Part shown: positions 54,184 to 63,122 of the stretch, piece after piece | How the letters are laid out: every line of letters begins with the position of its first letter | Numbering within the stretch: the first letter of the stretch is position 1 | NCBI RefSeq assembly: GCF_001570425.1 | Contig: NZ_BCSX01000018.1 | Location: forward strand, 124,001-188,000 | From: Mycolicibacterium brisbanense | Lineage (GTDB): Bacteria; Actinomycetota; Actinomycetes; Mycobacteriales; Mycobacteriaceae | Direction of reading: 5' to 3' | Length of the DNA: 64,000 nt | Notes under the pieces: generated by a model | The model's input: the letters and a program-made list of their open reading frames with translations, nothing else | Told to the model about the DNA's origin: nothing | Databases searched by the model: none | Made by a program: the position numbers and the translations under genes

Positions 54184-54331
54184 GTCGTCCCTTCTGCTGA
54201 TGGACCGTATTCGGCTCGGCTGTTCGGTACCGGTGCCGGCGAGACCGCCGCAGGGCGCCGACACCGGATTCGACGGTATCAGCGCCCTGGACGGCTGTGG
54301 AATCAGGAGACGGGTCGGTGAGAGACGACAC

Positions 54332-55765
54332 TCATGGGGCCGCCGAGAGTTCCGCGGTCGCCCGCCGGCTCAGCAGCATGCCGACTCCGAAGAACACCAG
54401 CGGCATCACGCCGAAGATCGCGGCCAGCGTCGGCGTCCCGCCGACCACCAGGGTCAGGTTCGATACGACCAGCACCAGGGCCGCGGCCAGGACGAGGGTG
54501 GCCGCCGATGCGAGCACCACGGTGCCGGTGGATCCGCCGCGGCGGCGGAAGAAGATCACCACCGAGACGGTCGTCAGCAACCACAGGATCGCCAGCGCCA
54601 GGATGCCCAGGCCACCCAGCGGGCCGAAGATCTGCAGCACCGGATCCAGCTTCAGTGCGGCGAGGACCGCCATGATCACGAACGATGCCACGGTGATGAC
54701 CAGCGAGGAGTTCGAGGGCGAACCGTGCCGCGCGTGCACCTGGCCGATCTTCTTCGAGAAGACTCCACTCTGACCGAGGACGAACAAATACCGCGAGCTG
54801 ATGTTGTGAAAGGCCAAGGCACACGCGAAAACACTGACGAACCAGAACGCGGTGTTGAGGTCACGGCCCACCATCCCGAGGTACTGCTGCGCGGTGTTCA
54901 CCATGAAATTGTCGGGATCATCCTTGGCCGCCTGGATCGCGTCATGCCCACCGTTGCCCTCGATGAGAGCCCAGCTGGAGAAGGCATAGAACGTCGCCAC
55001 GATGCCCACCGCCCAGTACGTGGCGCGTGGCACGGTGCGGTCGGGATCTTTGGCCTCGTCCCGGAAGACCGCGGTCGCCTCGACGCCGACGAAACCCCAC
55101 AGCGCGTAGAGCAGGGCGATGCCGAATCCACCCGCGATGCCCTGCGGGGTGAACGAGTCGCCGGTGATGCCGTGTTCGCCGCCGCGCACCACGATCACCA
55201 GGTCCAGGACCAGCAGGATGGCGACCTCGGAGACCAGGAAGACGCCGAGAACCTTGGCGCTGAGGTCGATGTCGCGGTAGCCCAGCCAGGCGACGGCCGC
55301 GAGGACCAGCCCCGTCAACACCCACCAGGGGATGTTCGGTCCGTCGAATCGCGTGATGAGGCCGTTGAGGATGACGCCGTCGTAGGCGGCGACGGCGAGC
55401 AGGGTCGCCATGTAGGCCGGGAGCGCCAGAACGGCGGCGCCGGTCCCGGCCGCGCGGCCGAGTGACTCCCGGATGTAGGCGTAGAAGGCGCCGGCATCGG
55501 TGACGTATTTCGACATCGCGACGAAGCTGGCCGCGAAGAGCAGGAAGATCACGCCGGCGACGACGAATGCCACCGGTATGCCCGTGGTGTTTCCGAGCAC
55601 CATCGCGATCGGCACGTTGCCGCCGATGGTCGACAGCGGCGCCGCAGCGGCCACGACCATCAGCACGATGGCGGGCACGCCGAGATGCCCGCGCAGTTTG
55701 GCCGGATGTCGTTCCGGTGACGTGTCGCCGCGAGGCGTGTTGTCCGCGTTGACAACCTCGGTCAT
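54332..55765 (-). CDS. APC-superfamily permease
   Basis: 477 residues from ATG at 55765 with AGGAGGAATC upstream. Twelve membrane helices start at about residue 30; the conserved APC region is GHLGVPAIVLMVVAAAAPLSTIGGNVP and the later GFVGVEATAVFRDEAKDPDRTVPRA. Transporters of this group take up amino acids, polyamines or amino alcohols with protons. Its divergent neighbour is a diol dehydratase operon and its downstream neighbour a PucR regulator, so it probably imports a substrate or a nitrogen-bearing relative of that pathway; this is inference. Confidence 0.85.
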   Translation of the reverse strand: MTEVVNADNTPRGDTSPERHPAKLRGHLGVPAIVLMVVAAAAPLSTIGGNVPIAMVLGNTTGIPVAFVVAGVIFLLFAASFVAMSKYVTDAGAFYAYIRESLGRAAGTGAAVLALPAYMATLLAVAAYDGVILNGLITRFDGPNIPWWVLTGLVLAAVAWLGYRDIDLSAKVLGVFLVSEVAILLVLDLVIVVRGGEHGITGDSFTPQGIAGGFGIALLYALWGFVGVEATAVFRDEAKDPDRTVPRATYWAVGIVATFYAFSSWALIEGNGGHDAIQAAKDDPDNFMVNTAQQYLGMVGRDLNTAFWFVSVFACALAFHNISSRYLFVLGQSGVFSKKIGQVHARHGSPSNSSLVITVASFVIMAVLAALKLDPVLQIFGPLGGLGILALAILWLLTTVSVVIFFRRRGGSTGTVVLASAATLVLAAALVLVVSNLTLVVGGTPTLAAIFGVMPLVFFGVGMLLSRRATAELSAAP

Positions 55766-56023
55766 GGGTTGATTCCTCCTCTCACAGCGCAGTCGCGGGC
55801 GGCGGCTGCGTGCAGTTCGGCGCAAGTCTGCGAGACGGGTGGGCCGACCGTAAGAGGCTCTCAGTGTCTTTCCAACACATTGTTGTAGGCCATGTCACAC
55901 CGGTACCGCCGTGGTGAGCACTGCATCAACATGTTGGTGGAAGCCGGGCGCAAACGGTTGTCGCGCCCCGGCGGCCCATGGATGCTGAGCCCGTCGTGTA
56001 CGAGAGAGGTATGGGGGACCGGT
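55766..56023. promoter_or_regulatory. Divergent promoter region of the permease and diol dehydratase genes
   Basis: This region has the imperfect repeat CAACA-CAT-TGTTG at 55873-55885, a candidate operator for the PucR regulator. In-frame ATGs at 55892 and 55982 could extend the dehydratase, but the ATG at 56024 has GGGGGA at normal distance. I looked for a cobalamin riboswitch and found no B12-box sequence. Confidence 0.45.
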
Positions 56024-58306
56024 ATGTACCTGAGCGGCACCGAGTTTGAGCTGGATCACCGGCTCGGGCGTATCCGGATGCTGGACGAGCAGCGGGTCAA
56101 CCTCGACGGGTTCGCCGAAGCCGACCCGGAACTCGGGATGATCTCGCACCTGTCACCGCACGACCCGGAACCGTCCTGGGTTGTGGCCGAGGACGGCACC
56201 GTGCTGGAGATGGATTCCACTCAGGCCGCGGACTTCGACACGATCGACGAGTTCATCGTGCGGTACGCGATCGATCATGCCGAGGCGCCGCGGTCGATGG
56301 CGATCGCCGAAGTCGATCTGGCGCGGATGATCGTCGACTCCAGCGTCCCCCGCGAGCAGGTGTTGAGGGTCTGCGCGGGGTTGACCCCGGCGAAGATGGC
56401 CCGCGTGGTCGCGATGCTGCAGCCGGTCGAAATTCAGATGGCGATGATGAAGATGCGTGCCCGTCGCACTCCCGCCAACCAGGCTCATGTGACAAATCGT
56501 CTCGACGACCCGTTGCTGATCGCCGCCGATGCCGCGACCGCGGTGGTGTACGGGTTCCGGGAATTGGAGGCAACGGTCCCGGTGCTCGACGATGCCCCGG
56601 CCGTTGCCGTGGGACTGCTGATCGGCTCTCAAGTGCCCGCCCCCGGCGCGCTGACCCAGTGTTCGGTCGAGGAGGCTCGCGAGCTGGAAATGGGTGTGCG
56701 GGGGCTGGTTTCGTACGCCGAGACGGTATCGGTGTACGGCACCGAACAGGTCTTCACCGACGGTGACGACACCCCGTGGTCCAAGGCGTTCCTGACCTCG
56801 TGCTACGCGTCCCGTGGGATCAAGATGCGGTTGTCCAGCGGTGCCGGGTCCGAGGTGCTGATGGGCGAGGCCGAGCGAAAGTCGATGAACTACCTGGAAT
56901 CCCGATGCGTGGCCCTCGCCAAGGGGATCGGGGCCCAGGGAGTCCAGAACGGCGGTATCGACGGCGCGTCGATCACGGCGTCGGTGCCCGGTGGTGTCCG
57001 TGAGCTGATCGCGGAAAATCTCATGGTCATGCTTCGCGGGCTGGAATCATGCAGCGGCAACGACACCCTGGTCTCGGAATCGACCATGCGCCGCACCAGT
57101 CGAACGCTGCCGGTGTTGTTGTCCGGATCGGATTTCATCTTCTCCGGCTTCGGCTCGGTGATGGCCTACGACAACATGTTCGGGCCTTCCAATTTCAATG
57201 CGAGCGACCTCGACGACTACCTGGTGCTACAGCGCGACTGGGGTGTCGACGGTGGATTGCGGTCGGTCGACCCGACCACGCTGGAGGCCATGCGCCGACA
57301 GGCAGCCGAAGCCACGCGTGCGGTCTTCGAATACCTCGGGCTCGCCGACTTCGATGACGAGCACGTGGAAGCTGTTGTGGGGGCGGAAGGTTCGAAGGAC
57401 CTGCCGAGCACCGATGGGGTGCGGGTGCTCAGTGCTGCCAGGATGATCGAGCAATCCGGACTCACTGTTCTCGACGTTGTCGCCGCGCTCGCCGAGACGG
57501 GATTTCCCGACCTCGCCGATCGCGTGCTGGGCATGGCCCGGGCCCGGATCTCCGGCGACTACCTGCAGACCGCGGCGATCTTCGATGAGGAGATGAACGT
57601 GCTGTCGGTGTTGACGGACCCCAACGACTACCGCGGCCCGGGCACGGGTTACCGGCCGTCAGCCGAACGGCAGGCGCAGATCGACAGCGTGCGGCAGGCC
57701 CGGTCGGTGACCGACCTGGTGCGGGAGCAGGCGAGTTTTGCCGAACCGGACCGTTTGATCGTCTGCGGCCCGGCGCGGGTGGGCGAGGATCCGCGGGAAG
57801 TCGTCATCGGGGTGTCGCCTGCGTTCGGCACCAAGCTGTTTCGCACTCTTTCGGGCATGACCATCTACGACGCGCTTGAGCAGATCTTCGCCGGTCTCGA
57901 GGAGGAGCAGTGCGTGCCGCGCCTGGTGCGGATCGCCGACAGCATCGATCTCGGCGCGATGGGAAAATCCGCGGCGCGGCTGTCCGGGTCCGGCATCTCG
58001 GTCGGGCTACAAGCGAAGGGCACCACGATCATCCATCGCCGCGACCTGTCCCCGCTGGCCAACCTCGAACTGCTCAGCATCGCTCCGCTCATCACCCCGG
58101 AGATGTACCGCCTCATCGGCATCAATGCGGGCAGACACGCCAAGGGCGTGACGCCGGCACCGATGCGCAACGCCTACACCGATGAGGCAATCACCGCTCG
58201 GTATCACACCAAGGTTGTCGCGATGGTCGCCATTGAGCGCCGGGAGTCGGCCTGCCGCAACGGAAACGACAGCATCCCGCACGTCGAATTGGAGTTCAAG
58301 CGATGA
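56024..58306 (+). CDS. B12-dependent diol/glycerol dehydratase, fused large and medium subunits
   Basis: 760 residues from ATG at 56024 (alternative 55892 gives 804). Residues about 1-555 are the large (PduC/DhaB1) subunit: MRARRTPANQAHVTNRLDDP with the conserved His, YAETVSVYGTEQVFTDGDDTPWSKAFLTSCYASRGIKMR with the catalytic Glu, GVQNGG, NDTLVSESTMRRT with the substrate Asp, and SGSDFIFSG. From about 575 it is the medium (PduD/DhaB2) subunit (LARLVRIADSIDLGAMGKSAARLSGSGISVGLQAKGTTIIHRRDLSPLANLEL, in parts). Normally these are two proteins. The medium subunit's N-terminal microcompartment-targeting peptide has been replaced by the fusion linker. It dehydrates propane-1,2-diol, glycerol or ethane-1,2-diol to an aldehyde using adenosylcobalamin. 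Confidence 0.95.
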   Translation: MYLSGTEFELDHRLGRIRMLDEQRVNLDGFAEADPELGMISHLSPHDPEPSWVVAEDGTVLEMDSTQAADFDTIDEFIVRYAIDHAEAPRSMAIAEVDLARMIVDSSVPREQVLRVCAGLTPAKMARVVAMLQPVEIQMAMMKMRARRTPANQAHVTNRLDDPLLIAADAATAVVYGFRELEATVPVLDDAPAVAVGLLIGSQVPAPGALTQCSVEEARELEMGVRGLVSYAETVSVYGTEQVFTDGDDTPWSKAFLTSCYASRGIKMRLSSGAGSEVLMGEAERKSMNYLESRCVALAKGIGAQGVQNGGIDGASITASVPGGVRELIAENLMVMLRGLESCSGNDTLVSESTMRRTSRTLPVLLSGSDFIFSGFGSVMAYDNMFGPSNFNASDLDDYLVLQRDWGVDGGLRSVDPTTLEAMRRQAAEATRAVFEYLGLADFDDEHVEAVVGAEGSKDLPSTDGVRVLSAARMIEQSGLTVLDVVAALAETGFPDLADRVLGMARARISGDYLQTAAIFDEEMNVLSVLTDPNDYRGPGTGYRPSAERQAQIDSVRQARSVTDLVREQASFAEPDRLIVCGPARVGEDPREVVIGVSPAFGTKLFRTLSGMTIYDALEQIFAGLEEEQCVPRLVRIADSIDLGAMGKSAARLSGSGISVGLQAKGTTIIHRRDLSPLANLELLSIAPLITPEMYRLIGINAGRHAKGVTPAPMRNAYTDEAITARYHTKVVAMVAIERRESACRNGNDSIPHVELEFKR

Positions 58307-58662
58307 CTGCCACGTCACACTCGGGCCGCAGCGTTCACGAAGTCACCGTCGAGGCCGCCCGCAACGGCGTCCTGACGCTCGATGACGTCCGGATCAGCCG
58401 GGAAACACTGCTCGGTCAGGCTGACACCGCCGAACTGGCCGGGTCGGTCCAACTGGCCCAGAACCTTCGGCGGGCAGCCGAGATGACCGCCCTGAGCGCC
58501 GAGGACATGCTCGCCGCGTACGAGGCGCTGCGCCCGGGGCGTTCCACATTCGAGGAGTTGGAGGCGGTGGCTCAACGACTCGCCGGCCAACAGGCGCCCA
58601 CCTGTGCGGAGTTCGTGCGTGAGGCGGCCGCGGTGTACCGGCGGCGTGGCTTGTTGCGATGA
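58303..58662 (+). CDS. Diol dehydratase small subunit
   Basis: 119 residues, overlapping the fused subunit by 4 bases (ATGA). It matches PduE/DhaB3: RNGVLTLDDVRISRETLLGQADTAELAGSVQLAQNLRRAAEMTALSAEDMLAAYEALRPGRST, seen in parts as DDVRISRETLLGQADTA and LAQNLRRAAEMTAL. It completes the dehydratase heterotrimer. It also overlaps the reactivase gene by 4 bases, so all three proteins are made from one coupled message. Confidence 0.93.
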   Translation: MTATSHSGRSVHEVTVEAARNGVLTLDDVRISRETLLGQADTAELAGSVQLAQNLRRAAEMTALSAEDMLAAYEALRPGRSTFEELEAVAQRLAGQQAPTCAEFVREAAAVYRRRGLLR

Positions 58663-60227
58663 CCGTGTGGGCCGGTGTCGACATCGGTAACGCCACCACC
58701 GAAGTGGTGCTCTGCGCCGGGGCCGACGGGTCCGACGTGCGCGCGAGCGCGCGAACTCCGACCCGCGGTGGGAAGGGGTCGCTGCGCGCCGTGCAAGGTG
58801 CTGCGCAGCTGGTCCGACGTCTGGCCGACGCCCATGGACTGGTGGTCGACAGAGCCGCATTCGCGCCGACCCCACCGGTCTCCTCGGCCGTCGAACGGGT
58901 CCGGTTGGCGGTACGCCCCACCGGCCGGCTCACCGTCGTGACGCGCTCGGCGGCCACCACCGCGGGTGACGACGCCGGTGTCGGCCTACCTGTACCCGTG
59001 GAACGCCTGAGCGAGGTGACCTCCGACCGTCCCGTCGTGGCGTGCGCGAGCACCGAATGGGGCTACGGCGCGGTGGCCGCCCGGGTGAACGAGGCCGTGG
59101 CGGCGGGGCGCAACGTCGTCGCGGTGCTGACCGCGAACGACGAGGCGGTGCTCGTGTCGAACCGGCTGAGCGTCGGCGTACCGGTGGTCGACGACGTCGA
59201 TGTGCAGCGGGTGCTCTCGGCAACCCTGGTTGCGGTGGAAGTGCGGCAGGGAGCGGGACCGCTGCAGCGGCTCACCGATCCTTTCTGGCTCGCCGACGTG
59301 TTCGGCCTGCGCGATGACGAACGTGCCGACGCCTGTGCCGTTGCTGACTCGCTGTTCGACAGTGTGTGCGCGGTGGTCTGTCTCGACGGTGCCCCGCGTT
59401 CCACGTCGGCTTCACCGCAGCCGGCACCGAACCACGGCGATCAGGCCCTGCTTGTCTACCTGGCCGACATTGCAGCGCAAGCCAATTCGCGGCGCGGTTC
59501 GGTTGTGGCGGACAGCCTCGTGATGGCCACCCTGGATAGCGGGGACCGGGCACCGGCGGATGTCGACGTGCTCGGCGCCGCCCTCGGAGTCCCGGTCACC
59601 CGCATCGATTCCGAGGCCGCGGCGGCGCGCGCAGGTGCGCTCACGACACCCGGCGCCACCGCCGACGTGGTGGTTGTCGACGTCGGTGGGGGAACCGTGG
59701 ACGTCGTCACCGACGACACGCGCATCGCACTGCCAGGAGCTGGCCAGCTTCTCACCAGCGCCACGGCCACGGCGCTCGACATATCCAGGAGCGCTGCAGA
59801 ATACGCCAAACGAGCGGAGTCGCTCACCGCCATCACCGTGCAGCTGGTCGAGGACGAACACGGGCGGCGCCAGTTCCTCGACAAACCTCTCGACGGCCGC
59901 TGCACAGGTTGGCTGTTGACCTCGGCCCCGAGCGGCCTGTTGCCGTTCACCTCGCGGCTCACCGGCGCTGAATGGCGCAGTTGGCGTCTGGCGGCCAAGC
60001 GGACGGTGATCGGCGGCAACGTGATGCGGGGCATCGAGAAGGTGGCCCCCGACGCCGGCGGAGTGCTGCTTGTTGGTGGGGGTGCAGGTGACGACGAACT
60101 TGTGCGCGCGGTCAGCGAGCAGCTCGGTCACCGCGTCGCTGTCGGGCGCGGTAACGTGCGCGGGCAGCTCGGTCATCGCTTCGCGGTGGCCTATGGGCTG
60201 GTCGCGTTGGCGGCCGCGGCGCACTGA
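58659..60227 (+). CDS. Diol dehydratase reactivase, large (ATPase) subunit
   Basis: 522 residues, shorter than the usual 600. It begins MTVWAGVDIGNATTEVVLCAG, the family start with the actin-like phosphate loop. The second phosphate motif is VVVDVGGGTVDVVTDD, and the C-terminal ATPase part has GVLLVGGGAGDDELVRAVSEQLG. The swivelling domain region (DVDVQRVLSATLVAVEVRQGAG) is present. The protein swaps damaged cobalamin for fresh cofactor with ATP hydrolysis. The small reactivase subunit (DdrB type) is not adjacent, so this protein may act alone or with a distant partner. Confidence 0.9.
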   Translation: MTVWAGVDIGNATTEVVLCAGADGSDVRASARTPTRGGKGSLRAVQGAAQLVRRLADAHGLVVDRAAFAPTPPVSSAVERVRLAVRPTGRLTVVTRSAATTAGDDAGVGLPVPVERLSEVTSDRPVVACASTEWGYGAVAARVNEAVAAGRNVVAVLTANDEAVLVSNRLSVGVPVVDDVDVQRVLSATLVAVEVRQGAGPLQRLTDPFWLADVFGLRDDERADACAVADSLFDSVCAVVCLDGAPRSTSASPQPAPNHGDQALLVYLADIAAQANSRRGSVVADSLVMATLDSGDRAPADVDVLGAALGVPVTRIDSEAAAARAGALTTPGATADVVVVDVGGGTVDVVTDDTRIALPGAGQLLTSATATALDISRSAAEYAKRAESLTAITVQLVEDEHGRRQFLDKPLDGRCTGWLLTSAPSGLLPFTSRLTGAEWRSWRLAAKRTVIGGNVMRGIEKVAPDAGGVLLVGGGAGDDELVRAVSEQLGHRVAVGRGNVRGQLGHRFAVAYGLVALAAAAH

Positions 60228-60243
60228 CATCGGTGCCCGCACT

Positions 60244-60735
60244 ATGTCGAACGATGGAACGGAGGGCGGCCCCATTTGCAGTAACGGCTTCATCCGCCGC
60301 GCAGTGCCGTCTGACGCGGCGTCGATCACCCGAATCGTCGCCGAGGCTTATTCGCCCTACATCGCCCGGATCGGTCGCAAGCCGGCGCCCATGTCGGTCG
60401 ACTACCACGAACTCGTTCGCACGACCGACCACGTGAGTGTCCTGCAGGACGCCGGCGACATCGTCGGTGTCATGGTCTTGGTCGCGGCCGTCGACCATCT
60501 GCTGATCGAGAATGTCGCTGTCGCACCCGCCGCCCAGGGCCGGGGTCACGGGCGTGTGCTCCTTGCCGAAGCAGAGTGCAGGGCAAGGCAATTGGGCTAC
60601 CGCGAGACACGTCTGTACACCAACGTGGCGATGACCGAGAACGTCGCGTGGTACGCGCGCCTCGGTTACGTCGAGATCGAGAGGCGCTGCGAAGACGGGT
60701 TCGACAGGGTCTTCCTCGCCAAGGCCCTAGGGTGA
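60244..60735 (+). CDS. GNAT-family N-acetyltransferase
   Basis: 163 residues from ATG at 60244. The GNAT core is GFIRRAVPSDAASITRIVAEAYSPYI, VMVLVAAVDHLLIENVAVAPAAQGRGHGRVLLAEAE with the Q/R-x-x-G-x-G acetyl-CoA loop, and NVAWYARLGYVEIERR. Substrate unknown. It follows the reactivase gene closely on the same strand (16 bases), so it may be read with the dehydratase operon. Its end overlaps the convergent methyltransferase by 9 bases. Confidence 0.85.
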   Translation: MSNDGTEGGPICSNGFIRRAVPSDAASITRIVAEAYSPYIARIGRKPAPMSVDYHELVRTTDHVSVLQDAGDIVGVMVLVAAVDHLLIENVAVAPAAQGRGHGRVLLAEAECRARQLGYRETRLYTNVAMTENVAWYARLGYVEIERRCEDGFDRVFLAKALG

Positions 60736-61335
60736 CGGCCGAAGAATCGCGACGAGAAAGTCGGAGTTCTCGGTGAACGGACGCAGATCCCAGGTGGACA
60801 GCAGCAGATCCGGGGTGAATCCGGCCGCGGCTGCGTCGTCGAAGAACTCGCTGAACTCGTAATCGCGACCGCTCCCGAAACCGATGACTGCTCGGCCGCT
60901 GTCGCCGAGGTGTGCATGCAGACGGCTGAGCACCTGAACGCGGGTGCTCGGGGCGAGGAAAGTCATCACATTGCCCGCCGACACGATGATGTCGAACGGC
61001 TCGGAGATTCCGCGGGAAGGCAGGTCGAGTTCGGCGAGATCACCGACAAGCCAGCGTGGTCCGGGGTGATCCTGCTCTGCGGCCGCGATCAGCGCCGGGT
61101 CGACATCGACACCGACCACCGTGTGGCCGGCCGCCGCGAGATACCCACCGAGACGCCCGGGACCGCAGCCGGCGTCGAGAATGCGGGCACCGCGCGGGAC
61201 CATCGCGTCAATCAGGCGAGCCTCGCCGGCCAGGTCCTGGCCGGCCCGTGCCATGGATCGAAACCGCTCGATGTACCACTGTGAATGGCCTGGGTCGGCC
61301 GCGACCTTTTGCATCCAGATGCTCTGCTCGACCAT
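60727..61335 (-). CDS. Class I SAM-dependent methyltransferase
   Basis: 202 residues. Motif I is ARILDAGCGPGRLGGYLAAAGHTVVGVDVDPALI, with the acid DVDP; motif II/III is FDIIVSAGNVMTFLAP and LHAHLGDSGRAVIGFGSGRDYEFSEFF. The N-terminal WYIERFRSMARAGQDL is typical of small-molecule methyltransferases. No clue to substrate. It overlaps the GNAT gene tail-to-tail by 9 bases. Confidence 0.85.
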   Translation of the reverse strand: MVEQSIWMQKVAADPGHSQWYIERFRSMARAGQDLAGEARLIDAMVPRGARILDAGCGPGRLGGYLAAAGHTVVGVDVDPALIAAAEQDHPGPRWLVGDLAELDLPSRGISEPFDIIVSAGNVMTFLAPSTRVQVLSRLHAHLGDSGRAVIGFGSGRDYEFSEFFDDAAAAGFTPDLLLSTWDLRPFTENSDFLVAILRPSP

Positions 61336-61424
61336 GTGCCCATTGTCGCAGCGCGGGTTCAGGCCGATCGGGCGGAGGGGTTGCCGGGATGCGGGAACAG
61401 ACCTGTGGCGCGAGGTGCTCCTGA

Positions 61425-62504
61425 CTACTCAGCGGGTGGTTGACGGTAATCGATGACGATGCGGCCGTCGATCTGGCCGCGCTCCATCCGGATGAACACG
61501 TCGTTGATGTCATCGAGGCTCGCGCGATGCACCGTCGGGTGGATGAGACCACGAGCGTAGAAGTCCAACGCCTCGGCCATGTCCTGACGAGTTCCGACGA
61601 TCGACCCGCGGATGGTCAGGCCCTTGAGGACTATGTCGAAGATCGGAGCCGGGAACTCACCGGGAGGCAGCCCGTTGAAGACGATCGTCCCGCCGCGTCG
61701 CGTCAGGCCGATTGCCTGGCCGAACGCTTGTGGATGCACGGCCGTCACAAGCACACCGTGCACACCGCCGGTGGCCGCCTGCACCTCGGCGATGACGTCA
61801 GAGGTGGCGGCGTTGAAGGCCAGTTCCGCGCCGAGGCGCGTGGCCAAGGCAAGTTTGGCATCGTCGATGTCCACGGCGACAACGCGCAATCCCATCGCGC
61901 GGGCGTACTGCACCGCGATGTGTCCGAGCCCGCCGATGCCTGAAATCGCCACCCACTGGCCAGGTCTGGTGTCGGTTACTTTCAGACCCTTGTAGACGGT
62001 GACACCCGCACACAGGATGGGCGCCACCTCGAGCGGATCGACGCCATCGGGGATCCGCGCCGCGTAGGCGGCGTTGACCAGCATGTACGTGCCGAAGCTT
62101 CCGTTGACGCTGTAGCCACCGTTTTGTTGGCTCTCGCAAAGGGTTTCCCACCCGGTGCGGCAGTACTCGCAACGGCCGCACGCAGACCACAACCAGGCGT
62201 TGCCCACTTTGTCGCCGATGCTGAGGTCGTCGACACCGTCGCCGAGCGCGACGACGGTGCCGTACCCCTCGTGTCCCGGAACGAACGGTGGTTGCGGCTT
62301 GACCGGCCAATCACCGTGTGCGGCATGAAGGTCTGTGTGGCAGACGCCGGATGTTTCGAGTTTGACCAACGCCTCACCGTAACCGGGCGTGGGCAGATCC
62401 AGTGTTTCGATACGGAGTGGTTCACCGAAGGCGGTTACGAACGCGGCACGCACGCCGTCGGTGGTGTCGGATGTAGTGGGCATGCTGAGGGCGGTAGTCG
62501 TCAT
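61425..62504 (-). CDS. Zinc-dependent alcohol dehydrogenase (AdhP type)
   Basis: 359 residues. Catalytic zinc ligands are in SGVCHTDLHAAHGDW and PGHEGYGTV, and the structural zinc site is CGRCEYCRTGWETLC. The NAD loop is ISGIGGLGHIAVQYARAMGLRVVAVDID. The family oxidises or reduces short alcohols such as ethanol and propanol. It lies 1.2 kb downstream of the diol dehydratase operon, whose aldehyde product it could reduce. A DosR-like box lies 36-49 bases upstream of the start codon, suggesting hypoxic induction. Confidence 0.93.
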   Translation of the reverse strand: MTTTALSMPTTSDTTDGVRAAFVTAFGEPLRIETLDLPTPGYGEALVKLETSGVCHTDLHAAHGDWPVKPQPPFVPGHEGYGTVVALGDGVDDLSIGDKVGNAWLWSACGRCEYCRTGWETLCESQQNGGYSVNGSFGTYMLVNAAYAARIPDGVDPLEVAPILCAGVTVYKGLKVTDTRPGQWVAISGIGGLGHIAVQYARAMGLRVVAVDIDDAKLALATRLGAELAFNAATSDVIAEVQAATGGVHGVLVTAVHPQAFGQAIGLTRRGGTIVFNGLPPGEFPAPIFDIVLKGLTIRGSIVGTRQDMAEALDFYARGLIHPTVHRASLDDINDVFIRMERGQIDGRIVIDYRQPPAE

Positions 62505-62539
62505 TGGACCATTGCAGTCCTCGATGAGGGCCCACAGTA

Positions 62540-62553
62540 GGGCCTTTGGTCCC
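62540..62553 (-). promoter_or_regulatory. DosR-box-like site upstream of adhP-type gene
   Basis: On the minus strand GGGAC-CAAA-GGCCC: it agrees with the DosR core GGGAC-TWWA-GTCCC at 12 of 14 positions. The location, 36-49 bases before the start codon, fits a promoter with a short or no leader. DosR controls the hypoxia response in mycobacteria. Confidence 0.45.
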
Positions 62554-62700
62554 GTGTGGCAGAACCTGACGGGCAGGGCGATGCGGGCCGGTGCCAGCGG
62601 TGGGCACGTCTCTGCCCGGCGGTCCGATTGCGTGCGCGATGAGTTGTCGGCGCGAGCGTGGTCGGCATAGGTGTACGCGTGTTGAGAGGAGAGAACTCAG

Positions 62701-63054
62701 ATGTCGATAGCGCATGTGCTGGCCGTTGCCCCAGTGTCTGACCTGGCAAGCAGCGAGCGGTGGTACCAGGCACTGTTCGGGCGGCCGGCGGACAACAATC
62801 CGATGCCGAATTTGCTCGAGTGGCAGGTGGTACCCGGCGGCTGGGTGCAGGTTTTCGTCGACGCCGAGCGGGCCGGGTCGACGTTACTCAACTTCGCGGT
62901 CGATGATCTTGAGCATCATCTCGCCGAATTGCGGCGACGTGGGCTTGACCCGGGCGACATCGTCGACGCGGCCAAAGGCGTTCGGTTGTCAACTATCACC
63001 GACCCCGACGAGAACACCATCCGGCTCATCGGCGGCTTCCGGGTGAAGTACTGA
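62701..63054 (+). CDS. VOC / glyoxalase-like protein
   Basis: 117 residues. A single VOC fold: VLAVAPVSDLASSERWYQALFGRP, WQVVPGGWVQVFVDAERAGSTLLNFAVDDLE, and the end DPDENTIRLIGGF with the conserved Asp-Pro-Asp-x-Asn. The metal ligands of glyoxalases are not all evident. Function unknown. It begins a short run with the DinB-like gene downstream. Confidence 0.85.
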   Translation: MSIAHVLAVAPVSDLASSERWYQALFGRPADNNPMPNLLEWQVVPGGWVQVFVDAERAGSTLLNFAVDDLEHHLAELRRRGLDPGDIVDAAKGVRLSTITDPDENTIRLIGGFRVKY

Positions 63055-63122
63055 CCGGCTCGCCCCAAACGGCTTCGGGCGTGACCTCTTCGGCGTGGTG
63101 CGGATGTGGTTGGCTGGTCACC

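Noticed and set aside
55766..56023. A cobalamin riboswitch before the diol dehydratase
   Set aside because: The enzyme uses B12, but no B12-box or matching stems are visible in the leader.
53131..62504. Bacterial microcompartment genes
   Set aside because: No shell protein, phosphotransacylase or encapsulation peptide gene is present near the dehydratase operon.
62508..62522. Second DosR-like box (GGAC...GTCC) near the alcohol dehydrogenase start
   Set aside because: The spacing between arms is 7 bases and does not fit the DosR core.
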